Source of the DNA: Diphasiastrum complanatum
Taxonomy: Eukaryota > Streptophyta > Lycopodiopsida > Lycopodiales > Lycopodiaceae
Assembly (NCBI GenBank): GCA_029204225.1
Contig: CM055107.1
Span: 17,740,718-17,804,717 of the forward strand
Direction of reading: 5' to 3'
Length of the DNA stretch: 64,000 nucleotides
In this document: in pieces, positions 9,454-22,339 of the stretch
Layout of the letters: every line of letters begins with the position of its first letter
Numbering within the stretch: position 1 is the stretch's first letter
The notes under the pieces: generated by a model
Databases searched by the model: none
The model's input: the letters and a program-made list of their open reading frames with translations, nothing else
What the model was told of the DNA's origin: nothing
Position numbers and translations under genes: made by a program

Positions 9454-12218
9454 GCAACAATTTCAATTTTCTAGTAGCAAGATGGTTGCTAAATTTGATT
9501 CTTTGGTCTTGAGTGAGTCTATCAAAGTTGCTGGTATCAACTATCAAGCATGGTGTTTCAAGATGAAGAACATTCTTGTCTTGGCATATTTATGAAAGAT
9601 TGTGATGGGCTTGGAGATCAGGCCCACATTTTCAGATGGTGGATAGCCAAGTCCAGAGATGATCCAATTTGACAAGAGGTCAACATGTTCGTCAATGACA
9701 AGTTGATATCAAATATTGCAACCGCAGTAGCTTGCAAGAACTCTGAGCAGGTCGGGCAGCAACAATCATGCAGCAGCAGTGGCAGTCCAGCACTTGCACT
9801 CCTGAGCATCAGAACACTGTGCAGCAGCAGCAACAGTCCAGCAAACTGGTTGAATGCAGTAGCAGAGACAGAAGAAGATCAACAACAATGGCAGAAAATG
9901 ATATGTGCTGGCAGCTAAATTGATGGTGGGCATTGGGCAACAATTTGCAAAGATCTTTTCTCTGATATCCTGGTGGGCAGCAGCAACAATTTTACCTGAT
10001 CTTGTTTTTTCTGGGATGGTGTACATCTTCTGAGCTTCTTGTTCCTTTGGCATGGTAGTGTGCAGTTGCATTTATTGAACTTGTTCTATGTGACATCCTG
10101 GTGGTTCCCACCCACTGGATGCACTCTGCCTTCTGACAATAGCATCAAATTTTGCGGTGACAGGAGCAATTGAGCATGCCAGATTTGTTTTACTGAATCT
10201 ATTTTTGTTAGGTTTTAGGGATTCGAAAGTTCAGGGATTCAATGCTGATGTTTTGTGCTTCAAAATGCATGATTTGGGGTTTCAAGTTTTTGTCTGATTA
10301 TGTAAATGCATTCCTTTCTTGTCACAGTCATGCAGTATGTTGTTCCTCTTCGTCTACAGGTGCAATCAAATGTGTTTCAGCCCACTTGCAGAGACGATAT
10401 TTCATCCTTGGCCTTGGCATTGGCAATTTGTGTTCTAGTTGCTCCCTGAATAATGGCTTCTGATGTTCCGGTCTTGTTTGCTTCTATGGTTGCCGCTGCA
10501 TCATCAATGAATGTAGTTCTCCAACTCAATTCCAACAATTACGAGCTTGAATGAACCATCCAAAAGAAGTCAATGACGGTTGGTAGGTGTGGGGCCAGGC
10601 ATGGGACCAAATGAGGAATGACTACTACTGGAGCGATTGTCAATTGTCTGATGGAATATGAAGATACGATTTGTGTGTTGGTGGAGAGCAACGTGTTAAA
10701 TAAGGCAATCGAAGGTGTCAATTATTGACCATGGTACATAAAGCCTCGTTCCTTACATTGGTGGGATCAATTTGAAAGTTATGGTGGATGACCCTAAGAG
10801 ATTCAGGAAAACGTTCAAACTATCAACCGACACCTTTTTGTATGTATGCGATTTACTAGTCGAAGATTTGCGTAGTGGTCCACCTGTCGGTTTGAGAGAT
10901 ATCCCTAGAAGAAGCTTGGAAGTGCAAAAGAAGGTTGCAGTAGCTTTACGAAGATAGGGAATTGGAGATTCTTTGTTGTCAGTTGGTGAGATGTTTGGGA
11001 TGTCTGACTCAACAGTTTCAAGGATTGTATGGAATTTTGTGAAGGCACTGACAAAAAGAGGGCTCCAGCATTTAACTTGGCCAGAGGAAAATGCCTTAAG
11101 ATGCGTTTGGGCATTTGCATGGTTTGCCACAGGTTTGTGGAGCCATAGATTTCACCCATATCACATTTGATTTGCCTGCTAGTCAAAGATCCACTGATTG
11201 GTTTGACAAAGACAAAAACTATAGCATGGTTGTACAAGCAATTGTGGATTCAAACATGAGATTTCTTGACATTTTCGCTGGGTTTCCTGGTTCAGTGAAT
11301 GATGCTCGCATTTTTAACAGATCAACATTTCGAGCGTTTGTAGATGGTTGTCAACGGCTCAATAGCCCAACAATTCAATTACAAGGAGAGAATATTAGGG
11401 AACTGATTGGCGATGCAGGCTATAGCATGTCTCCTTGGATGATTATTCTATTTCCGGCACAAGGTTGGCTTCTATATATGATCAGTTCAATTACAAACAT
11501 TTCTCAATTGGAATGGTGGTTGAGCAATCATTTGGTCGGTTGAAAGTTGTTTGGAGATACCTTCATAGACCGATGACGAACCCACAGCTTGCACGAGTAC
11601 CTTGTGTTGTGCTAGCATGCTGTTTACTGCACAACATAATGATAGATAAAAAAGATGTGGATGATACAAATTCTCTAGTAGGTCACCAATGACCATGATG
11701 AAGGTTACAGACAACAATTTAGTCATTCCATAGTTGGTACTGAGGCACGGCGTGTACACAAGGCTCTTGCCAGACACTTTGTATTTGCTTGATGGACATG
11801 AAATCCCTATACGAGTAGCACATTTTGAACACTATGTTACCATATCTTTCCTATCATTTACATCCCTGATACTGGGCTCTAGTTATGTAGGGTAACTTTG
11901 TATATTTGCATTCATAATCTTCAACATTGTATGTTGTTGGTCCTCGGGGAGTGAAGTGGTCAGACTCCTGCATTTTTTGCATTAGACCAAAAGCCCACGA
12001 CTATTATTTGAACAAACATAGGCCAAATGGCTTTATTTTGTATTAATCTGCAGGACTCAGGTATAGGGTGTGGGCTCAACTTTGGGAACATTGGAGGTGG
12101 TACATGATGATTTTTTGTAGGTATGTACGTTTCCTAGAAAAGTTTGATGAATTTTATAGTCCTTCAAACCATTTTTTGCAATTTCATATGTCGTTGGTGA
12201 TGGGACTTGGGTGTATGC
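9454..12218 (+). mobile_element. Composite repeat H, copy 1 (copia gag scrap + PIF/Harbinger transposase)
   Basis: A unit beginning 'gcaacaatttcaatttt' and ending near 'acttgggtgtatgc'. The same 5' boundary recurs at about 20,728 and 31,936, and the same 3' end near 22,272, so it behaves as one dispersed repeat. It opens with a copia-like gag start ('FDSLVLSESIKV', 'INYQAWCFKMKNIL'), continues with CAG-rich sequence, then a Harbinger transposase and a non-coding tail ('ttgttggtcctcggggagtg'). Copy 3 lacks the transposase core, and copy 2 carries it in reverse orientation. Confidence 0.75.
10453..11692 (+). pseudogene. PIF/Harbinger (HARBI1-like) transposase, copy 1
   Basis: Frames joined by eye from ATG 10,453: 'MASDVPVLFASMVAAAS', then 'DDPKRFRKTFKLSTDTFLYV', 'MSDSTVSRIVWNFV' (HTH-like), 'HGLPQVCGAIDFTHI' (first catalytic Asp), 'PGSVNDARIF', 'GDAGYSMSPW' (second Asp), 'VVEQSFGRLK' (catalytic Glu) and 'CCLLHNI'. 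The acidic triad of the DDE nuclease is therefore still visible. Lesions include a TAG at about 10,956 in 'ALRR*GIGDSL', frameshifts near 11,100 and 11,435, and several stops in the N-terminal part. Intact relatives are about 400 residues and work with a Myb-like partner protein; no partner was seen here. Copy 2 (minus, 32,493-33,746) is nearly identical and carries the same lesions. Confidence 0.9.
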
Positions 12219-13458
12219 ATTTAGATGAACGCTATGGTTTTCGAGTTCAACATGGACCAGTTTTAAGATGATCCAAGTCCCATAAATGGACAATTTATTA
12301 AGTTCACTATCAGTAGCAAATTGTATCGAGGAGTTCAATCCTCCATTCAAAGTAACTAATCATGACTGTGTCAGAGGTTCAATGAGCAATTGAAATTTTA
12401 AGCTTCATAAGAGACATATTAGCTGTAGAGCATGAAGTTAGCCATTTGGGGGTTGTTAGAGAAGTTGTCTTTTTTGTGTCAGTTACCTTGTACTCCGTAT
12501 CCCCTATGACTCAATGCTATGAATGATATCTACTTCACCATCCTATTACTTCCATGTACGTGCATGAACAACATCAAATATGAGCCATCAATACTATATT
12601 GTATTGAGGAGTGCACTACCTAGGTTGGTGGAGGTCCTAGGATCTGAGACCCTCTCTTGGTTGGTGGACCTACCACCAATGTATTCTGCTATAGAAATGA
12701 GGTGCACACCTAGCTTTGCAATTAACATCTTGCATCGGGGCGTAAGGCAAGCAGCAGCTTCGCATAATAACATAGCTGTAAATAAGTCCAGCGCAGTAAG
12801 GTCTTTGCATTTGTACTTTCATCTATCGACAAAGTTTTATCTTTTCTTTCAATTACATCTTGTGTGGTATCAGTCTGTCTTTATTATCTATCATTTTTTT
12901 ATAATGCCATACAACTATAAGATCATGCAGCATGCATACAACATCTTTTTCCTACAGTATGGACATTGTTTTCAATGCAACTTGCATCTGCTTCAAGAAA
13001 TGAGCTAGCATGCCATCCAGGCTCCATTGGCATTTTATAAGTCAGTTTTTGAGAATATAATGATTGTTTGTGAAGTTTTTGTTGAACTTTATGGTGCGAG
13101 GATAATAAATTATTGTGTTTCCAGTAGTGTATCCAAGTCTTGTATAGTCTTATACTCAAGGGATATATCAACAATGGAAGGTTGCTTCACAGCTTTCTTC
13201 CTTTTCAACACTACAAACACTGATATGTTCAGAACTTACCTATTATCTCAGGCTAAGTTAGGCTCATTAAAATAGTAACAAGTCACAACATACGATGTGA
13301 CAAAGATATTCCAGTTTGTGAAGATCACTTGCATCCATATTTTCGAATTATCTGGCCCCATAGGCATCTATAACATAGGTTCATCAGTTATTGATTGCTG
13401 TAAATCACAACCAGAAAACTTGATTGATGGCAAACTTGTTATAATGTATTTTTCTACG
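12219..13458. other. Non-coding interval between repeats
   Basis: AT-rich sequence. An ORF at 12,580-13,008 has no recognisable motif. No repeat relationship was noticed. Confidence 0.4.
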
Positions 13459-14019
13459 ACTTTTGAGTTCCTGAAATTGACATACACAATCATGTCAAAT
13501 GCATTCTATGCTCTAGTGCAGACGTTCAATGGACTCTTGAGAAAAGCTCCAAAGACTAAATATGTGACATGAAATTTATCTGCAATTGATTATCAGCTTT
13601 GTTTAAAATAAGAGGTAGTAGTTAGATGCTTTGCACAGTTTCTTCATACAGTTTAAAGTTGTAGCTTAAGATAGCTGCAGTACATGAATTGTGTACTGCT
13701 ATGCCCTTCTTGAGTTTCAAGGTTTTTGAATTACAGTGGTGCAATATCTGCGCCCTCTGCTTGTGGCACTCTGAGGATGACTCATACCTTGTAATTGTAT
13801 GGCTAATACTAATTATCAAGAACTTCTTGAACAGAGATACCACTTAAATCTCTTCGTGGTTAGAAATCCTTTCATGAGACATTTGTGATGGTACAAATGA
13901 TGGAAATGTTGAGTAGCCCATTCAATACAAGACTCACCATGTTGGCATGTTTTATCTCTTATTCAACCTCCTTGAATTGGTCCTTTGTCTCCTTGATCCT
14001 TGTCAAGTAAGACATATTG
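13459..14019 (+). repeat. Dispersed direct repeat R1, copy 2
   Basis: Counterpart of 1,204-1,790 in the same orientation. It has a short deletion after 'ttgaattacagtggt' (the 'caatgaagtgctcac' segment of copy 1 is missing) and ends at the shared phrase 'gacatattg'. Confidence 0.75.
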
Positions 14020-14850
14020 GATTTCACCTTGTAACATCTTCGTATTTAAGAATCTTTGCTTTGAAAAAAGAATACAAAAAGAGGAGGTGATCTTAAGCAA
14101 AGATTTCAATGTCTCCCACATTTGTGTAGGTTTATTAGGAGCCCTTTCCATGTCACCTGTTCACCTGTCGTCAACAGGGGTTGAACGGGTGAGGAGAGCC
14201 CTTTCCATGGCAGCATCAGACCTGCTCAGCCTGTTATTGGGTGACAGGGTTTGGAGGAAAGCTTGATATTAGCTCTTGGAGAGCGCGGGTTGATTTCCAA
14301 CTCGTGCTGACCTCCACAGCCTGTGAAAATGCGTGTGAGTTGGTTTGGCAGGTGGCATTTTTGCTGACTGTTTAGCAAACGAGACAGGTTTGCAGGTTTT
14401 CTTGTGACAGGTGCAGCGTGGTTCCCAGGTCCAGGTTCAGCTCATTGCACAGGTTCTGTCATCTCAGTGATCTCACATTGGCAATTGCTCAAAGTTCAGT
14501 GTCGAGAACAAGCAAAATCAGCAAAGTTCAGTGACCAGCAAACCAGCAAAATGGACAAGAGGCCGTAGGTTGCAAACTAAACCCACATTGTGCAAGAGGC
14601 CGCTAAGCAATAGTTCACAACTTGATCCTTGGGATAGGCTAGAAAAAACATGGACAAGAGGACCCAGGTTGCAAACTAAACCCACATTATGCAAGAGGCA
14701 GCTTAGCAATAGTTCCACAACTTGATCCTTGGGACAAGCCAGAAACTTGTCTTTATTGCAAACATTGACTCCAACTGAACTCAACTGCTTTTGAAAACTG
14801 CATTGCTCGAAAAGCCCTAATTTGGTGATGGGAACTTCTTGTATGCAGGT

Positions 14851-14907
14851 AGATGGCTGGGTAGGCGGTGTCTTGCCCCTGTGAGATGTTCAACCCTTCT
14901 CCCATCT
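14851..14907 (+). repeat. tRNA-like / SINE-like block, copy 1
   Basis: 'agatggctgggtagg' resembles a Pol III A box and 'gatgttcaaccctt' a degenerate B box. The ends AGATGG and CCATCT pair. It is weaker than copy 2, with changes in the T-arm and anticodon-arm positions. Confidence 0.4.
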
Positions 14908-15504
14908 GATCTTATGCTTCAAGGTTCAGGGTCCAGAGAACAAACAAAGTCAGCAAGTTTTTCTATAAGCCAAAAACTTGTTTGATTTGGTTCACAAGCC
15001 TCTTGAATGTGGAGTTTCCTCCTTCTCTGGTGGTAGCTGACTGCATTTTGCATAACACTATTCCATAGAGTAGAGATGTTGTCTTTGCTCTACTTGTTAG
15101 TTTACATTCACCCAGTTTTGTCGAATTGTGGATTTCGTTAATACAAAGACAGATGTGTATTTGCAAAAGTTACAATCAAAGCTAACCATTGCAATGATTT
15201 GTATTTTAAAATGGACAAGAGGCCCTAGGTTGCAAACTATACCCACATTGTGCAAGAGGCCGCTCAGAATAGTTCCACAACTAGATCCTTGGGCCATAAA
15301 ACATATGGACAAGCGGACCTAGGTTGCAAACTAAACCCACATTATGCAAGAGGCAGCTAGCAATAGTTCCACAACTTGATCCTTGCGTCAAGCCAGAAGC
15401 TTGTCTTTATTGCAAACATGGACTCTAACTGAACTCAACTGCTTTTGAAAACTGCATTGGTCAAAAAGCCCTAATCTAGACATGGGAACTAACTGTATGC
15501 AGGT

Positions 15505-15561
15505 AGATGGCTGGGTAGGCAGGGTCTTGGCCCTGTGAGAGGTTCAACTCCTCTCCCATCT
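15505..15561 (+). repeat. tRNA-like / SINE-like block, copy 2
   Basis: This 57-nt block folds into a partial tRNA shape: terminal AGATGG/CCATCT, an inner stem CAGGG/CCCTG, and a perfect T-arm 'gagaggttcaactcctctc' containing a B-box-like GGTTCAACTCC. 'tggctgggtagg' fits the A box with about one mismatch. The D-arm is too short and the middle loop has six bases, so it is not a working tRNA. The best guess is the head of a tRNA-derived SINE. Confidence 0.5.
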
Positions 15562-15949
15562 GATGTTATGGTTCAGGGTTCAGGGTCCAAAGAACCAGCA
15601 AAGTTAGCAATTTTTGCTATAAGCCAAAAACTTGTTCGATTTGGTTCACAAGCCTTTTGGATGTAAAGTTTCACTTGTCCCCTAGTAGTAGCTGATTGCA
15701 TTTATTATGGAAGAGGCAGGTCAGCAATAGCTCCACAACTTGATCCTTGGGACAAGCCAGAAACTTTACTTTATTGCAAACATTGACTTCAACAGAACTC
15801 AACTGCTAACTGCATCCTCAAGAATGGTTGCAACAAAGGAGTTCAAGGGTGGAACTTAAGATCCAAAGGTTTAGATAGAAAATACATATAACTTCAGATA
15901 CAACACACGATTTGAATAGGTTATGTGAAGTGAAATCATTAAAGAATGC

Positions 15950-16267
15950 GAGTATAAAGCTATGACAACAACAACGAAGGAGGTTCTTTGGCTTAAAAGG
16001 CTTTTGGAGGAGCTTCATGTGATCAAGGATGAAGACATTCCATGCATATATTGTGACAATCAAGCAGCTCAACAACTTGCAAACAATCCAGTCTTCCATG
16101 CTCGAACAAAGCACATTGAGATTTCACATCATTTCGTGAGGGAGAAAGTGCAAGCAAAGGAGATCAAGTTTATTCATGTTTCATCATCAGATTGCATTGC
16201 TGATATACTCACCAAGGAATTTCCTAAAGATCCAGTTGTAAAATTAAGATTGGCTCTGGAGTTATAG
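15950..16267 (+). pseudogene. Copia element B: RNase H C-terminal fragment (inverted part)
   Basis: Starts within 'EYKAM' and continues 'TTKEVLWLKRLLEELHVI', 'YCDNQAAQQLANNPVFHART', 'KHIEISHHFVRE' and 'SSDCIADILTKEFP', the end of a copia RNase H domain. It stops with TAG at about 16,265. It lacks everything upstream, but a polypurine tract and the 3' LTR follow directly. Flanking evidence (see 17,110) indicates this is the 3' end of the element whose 5' part lies at 24,181-28,790 on the other strand. Confidence 0.85.
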
Positions 16268-16308
16268 ATAGATCTATGCTAGATTTACCAAGCTAGATTT
16301 TTGAGGAG

Positions 16309-17109
16309 TGTGAAAATGCAAAAATCATGCTTGGACAAGGCCAAAATCTTGTATATAGGATAATCACACATGTGTGGAGTTAGTGTACTTGTCATGTACC
16401 ATAATCATATATGTTGTACATACTATTTAATTCAAGTTCTAGTGGCTAAAAAGGCCAAAAACTAGTTTTCTAGATATATGACACATGGCATCAATCTATT
16501 GATTGCATGAGCCAAATAATTTGGTTAGGTGTCACATTCCATGTGTAGAGGACAGCTCACACGTGTGGAATAAGCTGAAGTAGGCAAGTTTTTGCTTCTA
16601 GAAGATTTTCATGAAGATCCCCATATAGTAAGAAATTGGACCAAAAATGCTTAAAATAGAAAGTTTGATCCAAGTGTCAAATTTGCAAGATGATGACAAA
16701 GCATCCTCACACATGTGACATCTGATGCATGATCAATACCTCGAGCTCCAAGAAGTGTATATATAGAGGCATATTTGGCCACAATCAATAAGAAACATCA
16801 ATCTTGATTTTGGAAGCAATTTGTGTAATTCTCTCTATTTGTCTACATTTGTTTTGAATGCTTTGAGATTCTATCATAGTGTACTTTGTCTTCAGGTTCG
16901 AGTCCGTACTCTGACAGGGTTTCGCACGTGTGAAACCAACAAGTACATTTACCTTCATTAATGATTGTTCTTATTAGGTTTTTATGTCTAGAATTGATCT
17001 AGATTGATCTTAATCTTATGTGGATTGATAGATCAAGTAAATCTAACATCCAATCCCTCTTGAGGATCAAATTAGGATCCACTCTTGGTCCATTTTGTAC
17101 TTTTCCAAA
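16309..17109 (+). repeat. 3' LTR of copia element B (family 1)
   Basis: Starts 'tgtgaaaatgcaaaaatc' after the purine-rich 'ttgaggag' and ends 'ttttccaaa' (expected ...ccaca). By eye it is nearly identical to the inverted LTR at 28,004-28,790. Differences include loss of a 21-bp segment containing a CACGTG site near 16,382 and retention of about 35 bp near the 3' end that the other copy lacks. A TATA box 'gtatatatagaggc' lies at about 16,757. CACATGTG/CACGTG palindromes occur at about 16,368, 16,557, 16,711 and 16,923. Confidence 0.9.
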
Positions 17110-17114
17110 GTTTT
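17110..17114 (+). other. Target-site duplication of element B (GTTTT)
   Basis: GTTTT directly follows the 3' LTR. On the minus strand, GTTTT directly precedes the 5' LTR at 28,791-28,795. The 5-bp length is normal for copia integrase. Confidence 0.7.
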
Positions 17115-18087
<973 letters not shown>

Positions 18088-18250
18088 TAGCCAACCAAGA
18101 ATCCTTGCTCTACCTTTTTATCCAGTTTCTTCCTCTTCTTATCTGGTATGTGTGCATATGCTACACATCCGAAGATTCGAACATGAGCCAGGTTTGGCTT
18201 GCTTCTCCACCATACCTCATGTGGGGTAGTGTGAGCAACACTTTACTTCC
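18088..18250 (-). pseudogene. Copia element E: integrase C-terminal fragment
   Basis: The minus strand reads 'SVAHTTPHEVWWRSKPNLAH', then 'VRIFGCVAYAHIPDKKRKKL' and 'VEQGFLVGYE', a usual copia stretch after the integrase core. It is cut on one side by the LTR of C (at about 18,087) and on the other by the LTR of D (at about 18,250), so E was the older host of both insertions. Confidence 0.8.
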
Positions 18251-18254
18251 CGTT

Positions 18255-18630
18255 GTGCACATCTCTTCTCTCTGTGTCATCTCTCGTCCTCTCTCTTTCA
18301 TGTTAATCAAAAAACATATTTATCTCCATTGTGTGGAACTTACAAGATAGTTTATCAGAGAATTACAAGACAAGTTAATGCTAATCAACTAGTTAGTTAT
18401 TCTCCGTTATCGCCGTTCTTTCAGTTGAGCGTGAAGTACAATACACCACGCTTGTCTAGCTGCTAGTTGGCAGTGCGAATTGTTTTCTTTCATTTCGTGT
18501 CTTTTCATCATCTGGTTGTCAGGCCGAATCTCGAATAGTTTTCTTTCGGTCTTCGGGGTATGTTTGTCCTTCGCTTTGTTTCGCTTCGTCACCTTCGCGA
18601 CAAAATTGTAGGAGTTCACAATTTCTGACA
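18255..18630 (-). repeat. 3' LTR of copia element D
   Basis: On the minus strand a polypurine tract ('caagagggag', 18,631-18,640) is followed by 'tgtcagaaattgtgaactcc', the LTR start. The LTR runs to about 18,250, where integrase sequence of E begins. The exact end is uncertain within about 15 bp. No matching 5' LTR is in the window. Confidence 0.7.
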
Positions 18631-18640
18631 CTCCCTCTTG

Positions 18641-20727
18641 AACCTTGCAACTTTGTATATTTAATCCAATTGCTTTTCTTTGTCTTGCGAAGAGTGGTTT
18701 GCCAGCGGCTTCGTGAGCAAATCTGCAATCATGTCTTCAGACTTTATGTACTGAACCTTGAGCTCTCCTTTTGAGATCAAGTCTCAAATATGATGGTACT
18801 TCAGAGGTATATGTTTTGTCTTTGAATGGAAAACAGGATCCTGGGACAGATATATTTGATAATTTATCATCATCGTGCATGGTTCTCTTTGTGGTATGCC
18901 AACTGCTTCCAACATCATCTGCAACCATACTACCTCGTTTGGCATCTTTGAAGCTGCGACATATTCAGCTTCGCATGAGGATTGAGCCACCAAGGTTTGT
19001 TTCTTGCATGTCCAATTGATTGTTGTTCTGCACGCAATTGAACATCCTCATGTCATGGACTTGATGTCGTCTTTGCAACTCGCCCAGCTTGCATCACTGT
19101 AGTGTTGCAACTCGAATCCTTTGCCTACGTCTGCTTTGTAGGTTAATCCCATGTTCTGGGTACCCTTCAGATATTGCAGAATTTGTTTCGCCATTTGCCA
19201 ATGTGCCATGCCAGGATTCGAAGAGAATTGGCTTAAAGCATAGACAGAGAAGGCCAAATCGGGTATGGTACAGATTGTGAGGTACATCAGACTGCCAATT
19301 AGGTTTTTGTAGGGTATACCTTCCATTTTTTGTCTCTCCTCATCTGTATTCGGGCAATCCTATTTCGTTAGTTTGGCTCCAACTATCATTGGTGTGGCTT
19401 TTTCTTTGCAGTCCATCATTCGATACTACTTCGGCACTTTCTGGGTGTACTCTGACTGGCTCAAATGCATTTATCTTCTGAGTCGATTTCTTCTGATTTC
19501 CAGCCCATGGCATTGTCTTACTTCTCCTAGATCTGTGATTTCATAACTTTCAAAAATTTGACTCTTTGTTTCCTTGATTAGCATCAAGGATATTCCTATC
19601 ATTAGGGAGTCATCTACAAATACAGTCTAAATCACAAAATTTCTTCCTACTTCCTTTATATAGACATTACAGTCTGGTTGTGTAGGAATGTAATCTAGAA
19701 ACTTCAGAAGACTATCGATCTTCTTATACCAAGATCGTGATGCCTGCTTTAGACCATAAATGCATCATTGCAAATGACAAACATATTGTTGATGGTCGGG
19801 GTTTTCGAATTCTTCAGGCTGCTTCATGAAGATTTCTTCCTCTAGATCTCTGTGGAGAAAGGCTGTCTTTACATCGATTTGGTGAATTTCCAAATTGTAT
19901 TGAGCTGCGTATGCAAGGAGCAGTCAAATGCTTGTCATTGTCACCATTGGTGATTACGTATCGAAGTAATCGACGCCGTATCTTTGTGTGTAGCCTTTCG
20001 CGACAAGCCTTGCTTTGTATTTACCGACAGTGCCATCTGATTTGATCTTTCTTTTGTAGACCCATTTGCGGTCGATGATCCTTTTATTTTCGGATAGTGG
20101 CTCTAGTGTCCATGCCTCATTGTGTCTCATTGATTCGATTTCCTCTGACATTGCCTGCTCTTGAATTCACCTTTTGGACTCTGGATGGCTTCTTGGTATG
20201 TTGCTGGCTCTTCAGTGAAGCTGCAGTATTCAAAATCTGTTTCTTCGCTCCGTTGAAGGTTGTCAGTGTATCATTCTGGATTCGATTCGTCGCTGCTCGA
20301 ATGTTTCTTCTTCGTCGGTTTGATCTTCGGCTTCCTACTGCTTTGGGGTATGGGGCTCGACATTTTGATTTGATGTTTGCCCTTGATCTCCCTCTTAAAT
20401 CGGTAGTAGTGCGAAGATCTCATGCCCCTTTTCTTCCTTCAATCCAGGGAATGTGGACTCGTCGAACTTCACATCTCTACTCGACACGACTTTCTTCGTG
20501 GTTGGGTTGTAGAATCTGTAAACTTGTGATCCGTTCGAGTATCCGACCATGATTGTCTGCTCTGACTTTTTGTCGAGCTTGCTTCTTTGTTCCTTTGGTA
20601 TGTGCTTGTATGCTGCACATCCGAATACACGCACGTATGACAGATTAGGCTTTCAACCTGTTCACATTTTGTATGGTGTTTTGTTTTCCAGGGTTGTCAT
20701 TGTTGATCTGTTCTGCATGTGTGCAAC
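18641..20727 (-). pseudogene. Copia element D: integrase tail, RT and RNase H
   Basis: In coding order on the minus strand: integrase tail (20,727-20,395: 'RVFGCAAYKHIPKEQRSKLD', 'VYRFYNPTTKKVVSSRDVKF'); RT start (20,151-19,954: 'EAWTLEPLSENKRIIDRKWV', 'YKARLVAKGYTQRYGVDYFD'); the RT active site 'FVDDSLMIG' near 19,605; then 'LIGSLMYLTICTIPDLAFSV' and 'SDASWASCKDD' (19,326-19,048), 'SSCEAEYVAASKMPNEVVWL' (about 18,990), and the RNase H end 'KSEDMIADLLTKPLANHSSQ' (about 18,740-18,680). The integrase core and everything 5' of it were replaced by composite repeat H copy 3 at 20,728. Multiple stops and frameshifts make it inactive. Confidence 0.9.
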
Positions 20728-22272
20728 GATTTCAATTTTCTTGTAGCAAGATGGTTGATAAATTTGATTCTTTGGTCTTGAGTGAGTCTATCAAAGTTGA
20801 TGGTATCAACTATCAAGCATGGTGTTTCAAGATGAAGAACATTCTTGTCTTGGCATATTTTTATGAGAGATTGTGATGGGCTTGGAGATCATGCCCACAT
20901 TTTCAGATGGTGGATAGCCAAGTCGAGAGATGATCCAATTTGACAAGAGGTCAACATGTTCGTCAATGAAAATTTGATATCACATGTTGCAACAACATTG
21001 ATAGGGAAGGCCGCAGCAAGTAACGTAGTAGCTTGCAAGAACTCTGAGCAGATCATGCAGCAACAATCACGCAGCAACAGTCCAACACTTTGCACTCCTA
21101 AGCATCAGAATACCTTGCAGCAGCAGCAACAGCAGTCCAGCAAACTGGTTGAGTGCAGTAGCAGAGATAGAAAAAGATCAACAACAATGGCAGAAAATGA
21201 TATGTACTAGTAGCTAAAGTGATGGTGGGCATTGGGCAACAATTTGCAAATATCTTTTCTCTGATATCCTGGTAAGCAGCAGCAACAATTTTACCTGATT
21301 GTTTTTTTCGAGATGGTGTGCACTTTCTGAGCTTCTTGTTCCTTTGGCATGGTAGTGTGCAGTCGCATTTATTGAACTTCTTCTATGTGACATCCTGGTG
21401 GGCTCCACCCTGAAATTTGGATGCACTCTGCCTTCTGACAATAACATCAAATTTTACGGTGGCAGGTGAGCAATTGAGCATGCCAGATCTTTTTTATTGA
21501 ATCTATTGTTGTTAGGTTTTAGGGATTCAAAAGTTCAAGTTTTTGTTTGAATATGTAAACGCATTCCTTTCTTGTCACAGTCATGCAATATGTTGTTCCT
21601 CTTTGTCTACAAGTGCAATCAAAGGTGTTTCAGCCCACTTAAAGAGAAAATATCTCATCCTTGGCCTTGGCATGGGCAATTTGTGTTCTGGTTGGTCACT
21701 GAATAATGGCTTCTGATGTTCCGATATTGTTTGCTTCTATGGTTGCCACTGCATCGGCAGTGGATATAGTTCTCCAACTCAATTCCAACAATGACGAGCT
21801 TGAATGAACCATCCAAAAGGATTCAATGACAGTTAGTAGGTGTGGGACCAAATGAGGAATGACTACTACTGGAGCGATTGTCAATTGTCATTCATAAGAT
21901 TCTTAAGATTAGCCTAGCTCGTTGCAACACTACCGTGAGACATGTATGCTTTTGAGATTTCCATGCTATATTGGCAAACATTGTATGTTGTTGGTCCTCG
22001 GGGAGTGAAGTGGTCACTCCTCAGACTCCTGCATTTTTTGCATTACACCATATGCCCATGACTGTCATTTGAACAAACAAGTATGCCAAGTGGCTTTATT
22101 TTGTATTAATCTGTAGGTAGAGGGTGCGGGCTCAACTTTGGGAACATTGGAGGTGGTTCATGATGATTTTTGTAGGTATGTTCTTTTTCTTGAAAAAGTT
22201 TGATGAATTTCATAGTCCTTAAAACCAGTTCTTGCAATTTCATATGTCGTTGGTGATGGGACTTGGGTGTAT
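20728..22272 (+). mobile_element. Composite repeat H, copy 3 (transposase core deleted)
   Basis: Starts with 'gcaacgatttcaatttt' inside the integrase of D. It keeps the gag-like start ('FDSLVLSESIKVDGINYQAW'), the CAG-rich part and the transposase N-terminus (ATG about 21,706, 'MASDVP'). After 'gcgattgtcaattgtc' (about 21,890) the catalytic core is missing, and after about 75 unrelated bases it resumes at 'acattgtatgttgttggtcc' (21,982), ending like copy 1. It is therefore a non-autonomous internal-deletion derivative. Confidence 0.8.
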
Positions 22273-22277
22273 GCTGG

Positions 22278-22335
22278 TACATGGCTGGGTAGGCAGGGTC
22301 CTGGCCCTGTGAGAGGTTCAACTCCTCTCCCATCT
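22278..22335 (+). repeat. tRNA-like / SINE-like block, copy 3
   Basis: 'atggctgggtaggcagggtc' and the T-arm 'gagaggttcaactcctctc' closely match copy 2 at 15,505-15,561. Here the block directly follows the end of composite repeat H, with no subrepeats around it. Confidence 0.45.
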
Positions 22336-22339
22336 AAAA

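Larger units (their letters stand above)
14551..15806 (+). repeat. Higher-order tandem repeat array (about 655-bp unit with about 95-bp subrepeats)
   Basis: A subrepeat reading 'atggacaagaggccgtaggt', then 'tgcaaactaaacccacatt' and 'ccacaacttgatccttggg', occurs at about 14,551, 14,650, 15,212 and 15,303, and partly at 15,710. Each pair is followed by 'cttgtctttattgcaaaca' and later by a tRNA-like block (14,851 and 15,505). Pairs and blocks together repeat with a spacing of about 655 bp. The sequence is non-coding. Confidence 0.85.

Noticed and set aside
9766-10071. Cys/Ala-rich minus-strand ORF
   Set aside because: Antisense of the CAG-repeat part of composite repeat H.
15505-15561. Functional tRNA gene
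   Set aside because: D-arm too short, six-base anticodon loop and no normal acceptor length; only the T-arm is sound.
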